Origin: Fibrobacter sp.
GTDB taxonomy: Bacteria > Fibrobacterota > Fibrobacteria > Fibrobacterales > Fibrobacteraceae
Direction: 5' to 3'
Assembly (NCBI GenBank): GCA_024398815.1
Contig: JAKSIL010000009.1
Coordinates: forward strand, 33,517-97,516
Length of the DNA stretch: 64,000 nt
Below are positions 6,737 through 15,358 of this stretch, one piece after another. Position 1 is the first letter of the stretch; each line of letters opens with the position of its first letter. The position numbers and the translations under genes were made by a program. The notes under the pieces are model-generated. The model was not told the origin of the DNA, made no database searches, and was given only the letters and a program-made list of their open reading frames with translations.

Positions 6737-9640
6737 ATGAGCTTATTGGATGCATTTAAACCGAAGTGGCAAAATTCCAACCCCGAAAAACGCCTCGAGG
6801 CAGTCGAGGAGTTGGATACGCAAGATACCCTTGAACGTATTGCCCTTTCTGACGAGAATAGCGAGGTTAGAGCAGCAGCCTTGAAAAAGCTGACCGTGAT
6901 TCCCTCCCTATTGGAGATTTCGAAAAAAGATGCCGAAGCCGGCATTCGCCGTTTGGCAGAAAATCGCTACTTCGAAGAAGTTTCCAAAAAGCTCAAGAAT
7001 TTCCGTGAAGTTGTAAACGAAGAAATTCTCGCTCTTGTCGACGATGTCAAAGATACCCGTTTTGCTGAAGACCTGGTAAAGTCCATTGGAAATTCCGAAC
7101 TTCGCCTTGAACTTGTAAAGAGAACAAGCAAAGCCAACGTCCTCGCCCAGGCCGCCATGAAAGACGCCAAGGAAGACGTCGCCAAGGCTGCCGTGGAACG
7201 CATGGAATCGGAAGCCCTCCTCCAGGATGTCGCCAAGAATTCCAAGCACACCTCCGTGCGAAAGATTGCCGCAGAAAAAATCCGCGTCAAGGAAGAAATC
7301 GCTGACGGCGGACGCAAGGCTCTTGCACTTCTCCAAAGCAAGCGCGACGCCCTTATCCAGCAAGCCCACTTCCTCGCCGCACAGAAGAATCCGCTCGACA
7401 TCCGTCCTCAATTCGAAGAACTGATGAAAGAAGCCGCCGCTCTCGGCATGGGATCTTCACAAGCCTCCCTTGACGAAATTTACGCAAGCTTCATCAAGTT
7501 CGTGAACGAAGCCGATGCCGAACGCATCGCCGCCGAAAAGGCCGAAGCCGAAAAGCAGCTCAAGAAGCAGCACTTGTCCGAAATTCTCGACGAACTCGAA
7601 GCCATTCTCAAAGATGGCAACGCCAAGGAACAGTCCGACAAGATTAACGCCATTATCGAAGACTGGCAAAACAACAAGTCCATCATGGACAACGCCAGCA
7701 TTCGCAGGTTCAACCAGGCATTCTTCAAGGCCCAGGACCTCTTGAAAAAGGAACCCGAGCCCGCAGAAGAAAATGTCGAAGGCGAAGTCTCGGAATCCGT
7801 CCGTCCTGAACTGCTGGAACGGCTTAAAGCTCTGGCCGACACCGACGTCAACGAAACGACCTCGAAGCATCTGCACGCCATTGTTCGCGAATGGGAAAAA
7901 CTTCCGCTTCTCGAAGGCGAAGACCCCGTGCTGCAGGCCTATAACAGCCTGCGCAATACCATGAGCGAAAAGATTACGAACTTCAACGAAAACTTCCAGA
8001 AGACGATTGAAGAAAATTCCGTAAAGCTCAAAGCCCTTATCGAAAGGGTAAAGGCCTTTGACGAAAACGAAGATTTCAAGGAACTGAGCCAAAAGCTCCG
8101 CGCCGCATACAACGAATGGAAGGAAATCGTTGGCGAACAAAAGTTCAAGTACCACGACCTTTGGTTGGAATACAAGGCCGCCACGGAACGCTTCCAAGAA
8201 ATGCGTCAGTGGGAATCCTGGCACAACGAAAACGACCGCGCCACCATTCTCGAAGAAATGGAAGCCTTGTCCAGGGAACCGGCCAGCCAGGATGTCCTTA
8301 GCAAGCTCAAGGATTTGAGCAACAAGTGGAAGAACTGCGGTCCGACCTCGAGCACCAAGTTCGTGGAATTCCGCGACAAGTTCCAGGCTCTGTTTGAACA
8401 AATTAAGCAGAACTGCGCACCGTTCATCGAAGAACAGTTGGCAGAGCGTCAAAAGAACCTCGCCAGCAAGGAAGAACTTTGCCAGAAGGTCGAAGACCTG
8501 GTGGCAAACACCGAAATGTTCTGGAAGGACAAGTTCAAGGCCATGCAAGAAATCCAGGAAAGCTGGAAAACCATCGGCATGGTCCCGAAAGAATCCCTTA
8601 CCGCTTTGATGGACCGTTTCAAGGCTGCCACCAACGCATTCTACGCCCAGCACAAGGAAAATCAGAAGCAGGAAGACGCCAACCGCGAAGCCAACTACGA
8701 CAAGAAAGTCGCCCTTTGCGTCGAGGCAGAAGCTCTTCAGGAATCCACAGACTGGAACGCCACATCGAACAAGCTCAAACAGTTGCAAGACGCGTGGAAA
8801 GCCACTGGTCCAGTACCCAAGAGCAAGTCCGACGACATTTGGAACCGCTTCCGCACCGCCTGCGACGCTTTCTTCGAAAAGAAGCGCAGCCACTTCGTGG
8901 AAATGGATGCCGCCAAGCAAGAAAATCTCGCCAAGAAAAACGCACTCTGCGAAAAGCTCGAAGCGCTCGACATGAACAACATTACGAGCGAAGTCATCGA
9001 GACTGTCAAGGGCATCGAAGCAGAATGGAAAACCATCGGCATGATTCCCAAGGAATCCATCGAGACCATCAACGACCGTTTCAGCGAAGTCATCAACCAG
9101 TTCCTCTCCCGCTGTGCCGAAACCGATGAAAGCGTGCGCAAGCAGCTCGAAGAAATCAAAAAGCAGAAGCAGGACATGATTGAAAAGGTGAAGCAGTTCG
9201 CCGAAAGCGCAGGCAGTAACCAGCTCGCCGACGCCGTGCGCGACCTGCAAAAGGAATGGCGTGCCCTCGGTTCATGCGGCATTGACGACTTGCTCATCTA
9301 CAAGAGCTTCCGAGAAGCTTGCGACGACTTCTTCACACGCCGTCGTGACCAGCTCGATATTCAGGAACAGGCTCGCCAGAACAACCTGCAAAAGAAGGCT
9401 TTGCTCTGCGAACAGGCCGAAGACCTTTTGACCGACTTGAGTGACGCCACCGTCGGCGGCGCCATGAACAAGGTGAAACATCTTCGCCGTCTGTGGAAAG
9501 AAGTGGGCGCCGTGCCTCGTGAACATTCCGACAAGATTTGGAAGCGATTCAACTCCGCCTGCGACAAGGTTTTCGCCTTCGGCCGCAAAGACGAGCCCAA
9601 GGATGAACCCAAAGGCGAAACTGCTGCTGAAAACACCTAA
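6737..9640 (+). CDS. Large DUF349 repeat protein
   Basis: 967 aa from the ATG at 6737, which has GGAG 6 bases upstream; an in-frame TTG at 6725 overlaps that ribosome site and is rejected. The first 200 residues look like HEAT-type helical pairs (SENSEVRAAALKKLTVI). The rest is a string of about seven DUF349 units, each ending in a motif such as EWKTIGMVPKES followed by RF..A.DAFF. The whole chain is Lys/Glu-rich and predicted coiled-coil helix, with no signal peptide or membrane segment, so it is cytoplasmic. The biochemical role of DUF349 is unknown. It is monocistronic, closed by the terminator at 9662-9693. Confidence 0.85.
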   Translation: MSLLDAFKPKWQNSNPEKRLEAVEELDTQDTLERIALSDENSEVRAAALKKLTVIPSLLEISKKDAEAGIRRLAENRYFEEVSKKLKNFREVVNEEILALVDDVKDTRFAEDLVKSIGNSELRLELVKRTSKANVLAQAAMKDAKEDVAKAAVERMESEALLQDVAKNSKHTSVRKIAAEKIRVKEEIADGGRKALALLQSKRDALIQQAHFLAAQKNPLDIRPQFEELMKEAAALGMGSSQASLDEIYASFIKFVNEADAERIAAEKAEAEKQLKKQHLSEILDELEAILKDGNAKEQSDKINAIIEDWQNNKSIMDNASIRRFNQAFFKAQDLLKKEPEPAEENVEGEVSESVRPELLERLKALADTDVNETTSKHLHAIVREWEKLPLLEGEDPVLQAYNSLRNTMSEKITNFNENFQKTIEENSVKLKALIERVKAFDENEDFKELSQKLRAAYNEWKEIVGEQKFKYHDLWLEYKAATERFQEMRQWESWHNENDRATILEEMEALSREPASQDVLSKLKDLSNKWKNCGPTSSTKFVEFRDKFQALFEQIKQNCAPFIEEQLAERQKNLASKEELCQKVEDLVANTEMFWKDKFKAMQEIQESWKTIGMVPKESLTALMDRFKAATNAFYAQHKENQKQEDANREANYDKKVALCVEAEALQESTDWNATSNKLKQLQDAWKATGPVPKSKSDDIWNRFRTACDAFFEKKRSHFVEMDAAKQENLAKKNALCEKLEALDMNNITSEVIETVKGIEAEWKTIGMIPKESIETINDRFSEVINQFLSRCAETDESVRKQLEEIKKQKQDMIEKVKQFAESAGSNQLADAVRDLQKEWRALGSCGIDDLLIYKSFREACDDFFTRRRDQLDIQEQARQNNLQKKALLCEQAEDLLTDLSDATVGGAMNKVKHLRRLWKEVGAVPREHSDKIWKRFNSACDKVFAFGRKDEPKDEPKGETAAENT

Positions 9641-9661
9641 GGGAGCAACTTAAAACATTGC

Positions 9662-9693
9662 AAAAAGGATGGCTAAACGCCATCCTTTTTTTT
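9662..9693 (+). terminator. Rho-independent terminator
   Basis: A 12-base perfect stem (AAAAAGGATGGC with GCCATCCTTTTT) and 5-base loop, running directly into T8. It is 21 bases after the DUF349 stop and ends transcription before the next gene, whose ATG is only 14 bases further on. Confidence 0.92.
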
Positions 9694-9706
9694 ATCTTTG
9701 CAGGCA

Positions 9707-10672
9707 ATGCAATACCCTCCTTGGACAAGTGTCAGCAAAGCAGCCAAGCTTTTAAAGGCAGGCGAAGTCGTCGCCATCCCCACCGAGACCGTCTACGGCC
9801 TCGCCGGAAACGCTTTTGACCCCCAAGCATTAGCCAAGATATTCGCGGCCAAGGAACGCCCCACGTTCGACCCGCTCATCGTTCACATTTGCGACATCAG
9901 CCAACTCGCGGATATCGCAAAGGACATCCCCGAAGCGGCCTACAAGCTCGCCCGCACCTACTGGCCCGGCCCCATGACCATGATCCTTCCCAAAAAGGAC
10001 TGCATTCCGGACTTGTGTACAAGCGGCCTCCCTTCGGTTGCCGTACGCTTCCCGAGCCACCCGGTCGCAAGGCAAATCATCCAAGAAGCTGGCGTTCCGC
10101 TGGCCGCGCCCAGCGCAAATCTTTTCAAGCATGTCAGCCCGACTACGGCCGAACATGTGGCCTCACAGCTCGCCGACCGCATTGCAGGCATCGTCGACGG
10201 CGGTCCATGCTCCGTAGGTGTCGAAAGTTCCATCATCTCCCTAGTCGGCGAACCCACGGTTCTCAGACCCGGAGCCATCACTCCAGAGATGTTCGCAGAC
10301 ATTCTGGGCGATGTCAAGGTAAAGGAATCCACCTCGAAACCGGGCCAGGCCATGCAAGCCCCCGGTCAGTGCGACACGCATTACAGGCCGCAAGTTCCGC
10401 TTTACTTCGGTAAAGTTCCCGAAGGCTACGTTCTTCCGAAAAAAACGGCAAGAATCGCGTTCGGCACGCAGGAAGGCCCTATCCCCGCCACAGTGAATTT
10501 GTCCAAAACAGGCGACCTTACAGAAGCCACCGCCAAGATTTACGCATTCATGCACGACCTGGATACGCCCGACTACGAGCTCATCCTTGTGGACCCCATT
10601 CCAAACACCGGCGTAGGAATGGCACTAAACGACAGGCTGAAGCGCGCCAGTATCAAGCAGTTGCCCGTCTAG
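9707..10672 (+). CDS. L-threonylcarbamoyladenylate synthase (Sua5 type)
   Basis: 321 aa. Residues about 10-200 form the YrdC/TsaC domain, with IPTETVYGLAGNAF, RPTFDPLIVH and the APSANL motif. The remainder is the Sua5-specific C-terminal domain, so this is the long form rather than the short TsaC. It makes threonylcarbamoyl-AMP from threonine, bicarbonate and ATP for the t6A modification at position 37 of ANN-decoding tRNAs. The ATG at 9707 is preferred to an in-frame TTG at 9698. The first bases come 14 bases after a terminator, so its promoter must overlap the terminator T-run or the leader is very short. It faces the dipeptidase gene tail to tail. Confidence 0.92.
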   Translation: MQYPPWTSVSKAAKLLKAGEVVAIPTETVYGLAGNAFDPQALAKIFAAKERPTFDPLIVHICDISQLADIAKDIPEAAYKLARTYWPGPMTMILPKKDCIPDLCTSGLPSVAVRFPSHPVARQIIQEAGVPLAAPSANLFKHVSPTTAEHVASQLADRIAGIVDGGPCSVGVESSIISLVGEPTVLRPGAITPEMFADILGDVKVKESTSKPGQAMQAPGQCDTHYRPQVPLYFGKVPEGYVLPKKTARIAFGTQEGPIPATVNLSKTGDLTEATAKIYAFMHDLDTPDYELILVDPIPNTGVGMALNDRLKRASIKQLPV

Positions 10673-10687
10673 CGCATCGCCTTAAAA

Positions 10688-11401
10688 CTACAATTCAAAT
10701 TTTGTATAGTGTTCGCGTACATACTTGCTCGGGTACGCATTAAAGTGCCACCATTCGCTATTCAACGGAGTCCATCCAGCACGCTTCATAATGGACCTGT
10801 AGAAATTCCTGTTGTCCACCTGCTTTTGTGTCAAGCGGCCCGACGCCAAAGCGTCTTCTTCACCTACACTTCCCGCACATCGTTCAAACGAATCAAAATC
10901 CGTCCCCATGTCCAATAAAGTGCCGCTGCTGTCGGCAATGGTCATATCGACGGCCAATCCGAAATTATGCATGCCGCCCTTTCCGGGCGACGCGACAAAC
11001 GAGGAATACGGAGTTCCGCGAACGGTCTTGCGGAGCGCCTCCTGGGCGTATATCGGGCGGGAAGCGTCGTAAACGACGAATACGGCGCCCGGCATTTCCT
11101 TTTGCAACAAAGTAGCCGCCTTTTTCAATTTCGGCAAGGCATCCTTGTGAACAAATGCGCGCTGTATTCCGCAATACAAATCATGGCCCGTTACGTTGTT
11201 GAAACTTCCATAACGCAGGTCCATTTTGAAGCCATGCAAGCGCGTGATTTCGACCATGTTGGAATCCTGGCTCGCATATTCGACCCACCGTTTTGCCGCG
11301 GTGCAAAAGCGCAAGGGCTTTTCTGGCTTGGGAGGAACAAAAAGGCTATCCGTTTCGTGCGCCCACAGCGTGCAGCACAAGAAAAGAATCAACAAAAGCA
11401 A
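10688..11401 (-). CDS. VanX-like D-Ala-D-Ala dipeptidase (M15D)
   Basis: 237 aa with a short signal peptide (MLLLILFLCCTLWA), so it acts outside the cytoplasm. The zinc site is visible: H145 and D152 in GMHNFGLAVD, and H219 in EWWH with E216 as the catalytic base; R115 in DASRP is the transition-state arginine. M15D enzymes cleave D-Ala-D-Ala and related dipeptides released from peptidoglycan. Vancomycin resistance is not implied, because no VanH or VanA partners are nearby and the protein is exported. Its ATG is 2 bases from the stop of the TonB-type gene upstream, so the two form an operon. Confidence 0.87.
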   Translation of the reverse strand: MLLLILFLCCTLWAHETDSLFVPPKPEKPLRFCTAAKRWVEYASQDSNMVEITRLHGFKMDLRYGSFNNVTGHDLYCGIQRAFVHKDALPKLKKAATLLQKEMPGAVFVVYDASRPIYAQEALRKTVRGTPYSSFVASPGKGGMHNFGLAVDMTIADSSGTLLDMGTDFDSFERCAGSVGEEDALASGRLTQKQVDNRNFYRSIMKRAGWTPLNSEWWHFNAYPSKYVREHYTKFEL

Positions 11402-11403
11402 GG

Positions 11404-13755
11404 TTAATCCCCGAACTGGACTTCTACGCCAAACTGGAAGTAAAGTCCCATGCCCTTTGCCATAAAGGGAACAAGATCATAGCCATTGTTCGAATTATCA
11501 TCGTTATCGCGAGTCACCCAGGAACGTTCGCGTGCATTTTCGGAACCGAGGAACTTGAGCGCAGCGACATCGAGGTTCGAGAAGATGTTGTCCAGTTCCA
11601 GATAGAACCTGGCATTGCGGAAATACCATTTCTTGTTTTGCAGGTCCAAATTCACGCGCACGTCAGTCCTGTACAAGTCGGTGAACTCGTGATAATCCTT
11701 CAAGCGACGGGTTCCGTTTTCGCGGGTCGCAGAAGTGGACGGCTTGATGGCGTAGTAATACAGCGGCCTGTGCCAAGCGGCATGGTGCGTGAGTATCACG
11801 GAAATCATGGAATCCTTGCGCGGGTAATAGCGGAAATGCGAAAGCAAATCCAGCCTGGAATTCGCTTCCCAGGGAATCGAGCTGCCTCCATCTAATTCGT
11901 ATTCGCCATATACCGAGCTTAAGTTGCTCGACATGGAGAAGTGATGCGACGTTTTCCACTCCATCTTTGCGGAGCCGCCAAGCACCCAGGCATAGTCGAC
12001 GCCCGTCACGTCTTTATATTGGGCGTAAGCCTTGGGCATAGGCAACAGCGGATCGAAGTAGTAACGACCAAAGCCCGATGTTTGCGCTTCAAAATACTTG
12101 GAGCGGTAGCCAAGGCCAAGCTTTGCAGAAGTTCCCGTTTCAAGGCGACCCGTCAAATCACCGTCATCGTAATAAGGCTTCCAGTCGCTGCGGTAAGCGG
12201 CATTTCCGAACACGCGCCAATAGGCGGAATCCTTTTTAGATAGATTCTTTTCGGCATCCACCGAAGCCGTGGGGGCCGCTTTGTGGTCAACGGCATCGGC
12301 CACGCCGCCAAGCGAAAGAACATATTCGGAATAGTCCTGTTTCCAGTCAAAGCGGCCCGTACCCGAAAGCACTCCCGTCTCGTAATCGTCGCTTTGCGTT
12401 CCGCCAAAGTCCGGATACTTGCGTTCCAATATTTGCTGTTCGTAAAGCAAGGCTCCACTCAAGTCGGCACCGAGAATGTGGCCGTTAAAATTCTTGTCGA
12501 GTCCACCGCTAATCGTTGTATGCGTATATTCGTAGCCGTCGATAAAGGCCTTGGCGGCATCCGTGGTGCCCATCGTATTTCTGAAGCCGGTCGTATCGCG
12601 CAGCGTATCGCTCAAGAATTCACGAACAAAACCGGCATGAGCGCTAGTGCCGAACTTGCTTGCGTATTCAGCGCCCACAATCAAATACTCCTGTTCGCCT
12701 TCGATAATGTCGATGGAATTCACCTTGTCGTAAGCGGTCGAAGTATCCTGCTTAATGGAGTAATCGTCATGGCTGAACAAAGTACGTAATGCCCAGGTAT
12801 TGCCCATGGAGTCGGAACCGTTCAACTGGGCATAAACATCGTAAGCAGTAAGGTCGAAGGGATCGGACGACTTCACGCGACAGTCATCCACGCAGTCCCC
12901 GTCGCGCTTCTTAAATTCCGTAAAGAACTTCTCGCCAAGGTTCTTGAGCATGTCGTCGTCAAGCCTGCGGAAAGCGAAGCGGAAACTATCCCAGATAAAG
13001 AACGGCGCATCCAGGACGACTTCTTGCACGGTAAGCCCGGCAGCCCCCTTGAGCCCCCAATCCCCCTTGGTCTGTTCCGGAAGGTACTGCACCGATGTAG
13101 CCAAGCCCTGCCCGATAGGGCCGGAACCATAATGATCGTGAATTTCGATGCCACTTAAAATATGCGGGTTCACAATCGACAGGTTTCCAGGGAATCCCAC
13201 ATCGAGGTGACGCATGTTGGGAATGCGCAAGCGACCCAGATGGTACGCCACGTCACCGGCGCGGGAACCGTCGTAGTACAAAGCGCTGCTAAAATCCTTC
13301 TGTCCCGAAATGCCGGGCATCTGGCTCAAGTGTTCCGTCAGGTCGAAACGCATGCCGGCGGCATCTTCAAGTTTATCCACCGACACCGTGCGTTCCGGTT
13401 CCCACTTCACCGGTTCACCTCCACCCACGATGGTGCTCGCACCAAGGTCACGCAGATTGCTCGAAAGCGTCACCACCATGTCGAGTACGTCCGCAAAATC
13501 CTGCAGATCGACATAAACACTGTCGTAGCCTTCTTTTTGGAAAACCAACGAAGCATTCCTGGAATCCACCGTAAATTCAAAACGACCATCCGAAGATGTC
13601 CGCCCAAGGACCTTGCCCGAACGATAGGTAATCTGCACGCCATCCAGCGGCAAGTCGGATTCAGCCTCCAGCACCACACCCACGATATCGGTAGGGGTCG
13701 CAGCAAAAACGAAAACGGCACAAAAGGCAATTATCCAAAGAATACGGAAACTCAT
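11404..13755 (-). CDS. TonB-dependent receptor-like outer membrane protein
   Basis: 783 aa with signal peptide (MSFRILWIIAFCAVFVFA). Residues about 22-95 are a carboxypeptidase-regulatory-like beta-sandwich (GVVLEAESDLPLDGV...DGRFEF), typical of SusC-like receptors. A plug-like region follows, then a long aromatic-rich C-terminal beta-barrel ending FQFGVEVQFGD. A clear TonB box is not seen. It is somewhat short for a full receptor with plug, and the substrate cannot be deduced. Coupling to a periplasmic D-Ala-D-Ala dipeptidase suggests peptide or cell-wall fragment handling, which is inference. Confidence 0.75.
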   Translation of the reverse strand: MSFRILWIIAFCAVFVFAATPTDIVGVVLEAESDLPLDGVQITYRSGKVLGRTSSDGRFEFTVDSRNASLVFQKEGYDSVYVDLQDFADVLDMVVTLSSNLRDLGASTIVGGGEPVKWEPERTVSVDKLEDAAGMRFDLTEHLSQMPGISGQKDFSSALYYDGSRAGDVAYHLGRLRIPNMRHLDVGFPGNLSIVNPHILSGIEIHDHYGSGPIGQGLATSVQYLPEQTKGDWGLKGAAGLTVQEVVLDAPFFIWDSFRFAFRRLDDDMLKNLGEKFFTEFKKRDGDCVDDCRVKSSDPFDLTAYDVYAQLNGSDSMGNTWALRTLFSHDDYSIKQDTSTAYDKVNSIDIIEGEQEYLIVGAEYASKFGTSAHAGFVREFLSDTLRDTTGFRNTMGTTDAAKAFIDGYEYTHTTISGGLDKNFNGHILGADLSGALLYEQQILERKYPDFGGTQSDDYETGVLSGTGRFDWKQDYSEYVLSLGGVADAVDHKAAPTASVDAEKNLSKKDSAYWRVFGNAAYRSDWKPYYDDGDLTGRLETGTSAKLGLGYRSKYFEAQTSGFGRYYFDPLLPMPKAYAQYKDVTGVDYAWVLGGSAKMEWKTSHHFSMSSNLSSVYGEYELDGGSSIPWEANSRLDLLSHFRYYPRKDSMISVILTHHAAWHRPLYYYAIKPSTSATRENGTRRLKDYHEFTDLYRTDVRVNLDLQNKKWYFRNARFYLELDNIFSNLDVAALKFLGSENARERSWVTRDNDDNSNNGYDLVPFMAKGMGLYFQFGVEVQFGD

Positions 13756-13809
13756 ATATACTAATTTAGCAAACTACAAGCTATTGAAGTAATATATTAG
13801 ATTTAAAGT

Positions 13810-14589
13810 ATGCTAAAAGTTTACCTAGTACAAATGGAATCCCAGCCCGGCAAAAAGAGCGAGAACCTGCAAAAAGCGGAAATTCTTGTACGCGAAGCAC
13901 GCCCCGATGCAGGAAGCCTAATCCTTTTCCCGGAAATGTTCGATACCGGCTACATTCCCCAGCAATCCGAAAGTTTCGGGGATTCTTACAGCGGCGAAAG
14001 CATTGGAGAGACTCCCAGATTTTTAGCCGAAATTTCAAGAAAGACCGGCTGCACCGTCATCGGTGGCGGCATGTGTAAAAAACAAGCGGGAAAGACCAAC
14101 CATGTAGGCGTATTCTCACCCGAAAGCGACTGTGAAACTGCAGGGTACGACAAGGTACATCCTTTCTTTCCGGAACGAGAAAATTTCATCGCCGGCCAAG
14201 ACATTACTTTATCTAAAATCAACGATTTCAACGTAGCCCCGTCCATTTGCTACGACCTGAGATTCCCTGAATTGTATCGTAGTGCGGTACTCCGCGGAGC
14301 AGACCTCCTGACAGTGCATGCCGCATGGCCCGCCAAACGAAGGGAGCACTGGGAAACGCTTCTCAAGGCTCGCGCCATCGAAAGCCAGGCATTCGTCGCC
14401 GCCGTCAACTGCGTTACTTTGGATGGAATGTTTTCCGGCGATTCGCAAATCATCGATCCGTGGGGCGAAATTTTGGTGAAGGCATCCCCTTGCAAAGAAT
14501 GCATTGTACAAGCAACTTTACAAAGAAACGTTATTCAAGAAGCACGGGAAACTTTTCCTTTTTTGAAAAATGACGTTTTTCGCAAGTGA
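13810..14589 (+). CDS. Nitrilase-superfamily amidase (omega-amidase type)
   Basis: 259 aa. The E-K-C catalytic triad is intact: E42 in LFPEMFD, K115 in YDKVHPF and C147 in SICYDLRFPE. Length and the FPEMF context match the YafV/Nit2 group, which hydrolyses omega-amides such as alpha-ketoglutaramate in the repair of transamination products. There is no export signal. It is divergent from the TonB-like gene, sharing the 54-base gap 13756-13809. Exact substrate is family inference. Confidence 0.82.
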   Translation: MLKVYLVQMESQPGKKSENLQKAEILVREARPDAGSLILFPEMFDTGYIPQQSESFGDSYSGESIGETPRFLAEISRKTGCTVIGGGMCKKQAGKTNHVGVFSPESDCETAGYDKVHPFFPERENFIAGQDITLSKINDFNVAPSICYDLRFPELYRSAVLRGADLLTVHAAWPAKRREHWETLLKARAIESQAFVAAVNCVTLDGMFSGDSQIIDPWGEILVKASPCKECIVQATLQRNVIQEARETFPFLKNDVFRK

Positions 14590-14600
14590 TTCAAATCACA
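14585..14600. promoter_or_regulatory. CRP/FNR-family-like palindrome
   Basis: AGTGA-N6-TCACA, one mismatch from the TGTGA-N6-TCACA consensus. It overlaps the amidase stop codon and lies about 210 bases before the 46-aa gene. A chance match is possible, but a perfect site is present at 45148-45169, so a regulator of this class may exist. Confidence 0.3.
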
Positions 14601-14683
14601 CGGCAACTTCTTCGGAACTTCATTCCAACCAAGACGAACAACATTCGTAACTTGTTGTAGTTCAATAAAATAATTTTGTGACC

Positions 14684-14713
14684 TGTATCAAATTCAAGCG
14701 AACATTTGATACA
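14684..14713. repeat. Perfect 10-base inverted repeat
   Basis: TGTATCAAAT, 10 unpaired bases, then ATTTGATACA, with every base complementary. There is no T-run on either strand, so it is not a standard terminator. It sits about 100 bases before the 46-aa gene and could be an operator or an RNA stem in its leader. Confidence 0.55.
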
Positions 14714-14730
14714 GTGCCTATTTTATTTTC

Positions 14731-14768
14731 GCCAAAAGACTACTATTTTGCCAAAAAAATACTACTTT
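14731..14768. repeat. Two tandem 19-base units
   Basis: GCCAAAAGACTACTATTTT is followed at once by GCCAAAAAAATACTACTTT, identical at 16 of 19 positions. The tandem lies 43 bases before the ATG of the 46-aa gene, within its probable promoter, and may be a pair of regulator-binding sites. Confidence 0.45.
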
Positions 14769-14810
14769 AGAATATGTAAACATAATATTAACAATCAACA
14801 AGAGGTTCCT

Positions 14811-14951
14811 ATGACATCTCCATACATGGACAAGCTCAACTACGCTAGGGCCCTCATTCGTGCAGGCCTGGCCCAAGATCTGGTTCTGAAGATTACCGCA
14901 ATTTCTCACTACCAGTACGCTCAAATCCAGCGTGAGCTCCTTGCCGCTTAA
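14811..14951 (+). CDS. Small protein, 46 aa, function unknown
   Basis: The ATG at 14811 has AGAGG 5 bases upstream; the longer frame from 14706 has no ribosome site and runs through the leader repeats. The sequence is mostly one or two amphipathic helices (ARALIRAGLAQDLVLKI, then SHYQYAQIQREL), with Ala/Leu-rich faces and no signal peptide or cysteine. The ISHYQYAQIQ portion resembles the recognition helix of short helix-turn-helix proteins, so a DNA-binding or anti-factor role is possible. It leads a plus-strand gene run reaching nth. Confidence 0.7.
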   Translation: MTSPYMDKLNYARALIRAGLAQDLVLKITAISHYQYAQIQRELLAA

Positions 14952-14962
14952 GATCGGCCCCC

Positions 14963-15322
14963 GTGCAGTTGATACTTGACATTATCGCGCAGCCCGCCAC
15001 TCATAACGAGAATCGGCAGGCTGCGCTTTTTGCATGCTATAAAGACGGGTCACTCCTCATGGACGGCCGCGATGGCAAAAAACCGGGCCGTTTTACCTTG
15101 ACCCGCAGCGACCATTTTCCCTGGAAAACCTTTATAGACAAGCTCCTCATCGCCTGGCAGCTGGCCGACATGAGCGACGTTCCGCCACAATTTCGCCCCC
15201 AAAAGAGAATTCCGCAGTTCATACTCGACGGAATGCCAAACGAAAGCGAAGAGAACCAACTGAAAATTCTCGCGACGCTCCGCAAGCAGGGATATTTTCC
15301 AGCCTTGCCCGAGCGACGCTAA
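14963..15322 (+). CDS. Hypothetical protein, 119 aa
   Basis: Begins 11 bases after the 46-aa gene, with GTG as the only plausible start; no good ribosome site is visible, so translation may be coupled to the upstream stop. The protein is soluble and mixed alpha/beta (MQLILDIIAQPATHNENRQA, DGRDGKKPGRFTL, DHFPWKTFIDKLLIAWQL). I do not recognise the family. Its position between the 46-aa gene and a maltokinase-like kinase suggests co-expression with both. Confidence 0.55.
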   Translation: MQLILDIIAQPATHNENRQAALFACYKDGSLLMDGRDGKKPGRFTLTRSDHFPWKTFIDKLLIAWQLADMSDVPPQFRPQKRIPQFILDGMPNESEENQLKILATLRKQGYFPALPERR

Positions 15323-15358
15323 AAGCCACGTTTCCAACCCTTTTCTAACTTTAACCTC

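Noticed and set aside
7457..9250. A 597-codon minus-strand frame inside the DUF349 gene
   Set aside because: Shadow caused by the Glu/Lys-rich codon pattern; the translation is a string of Phe, Leu and Val with no real domain.
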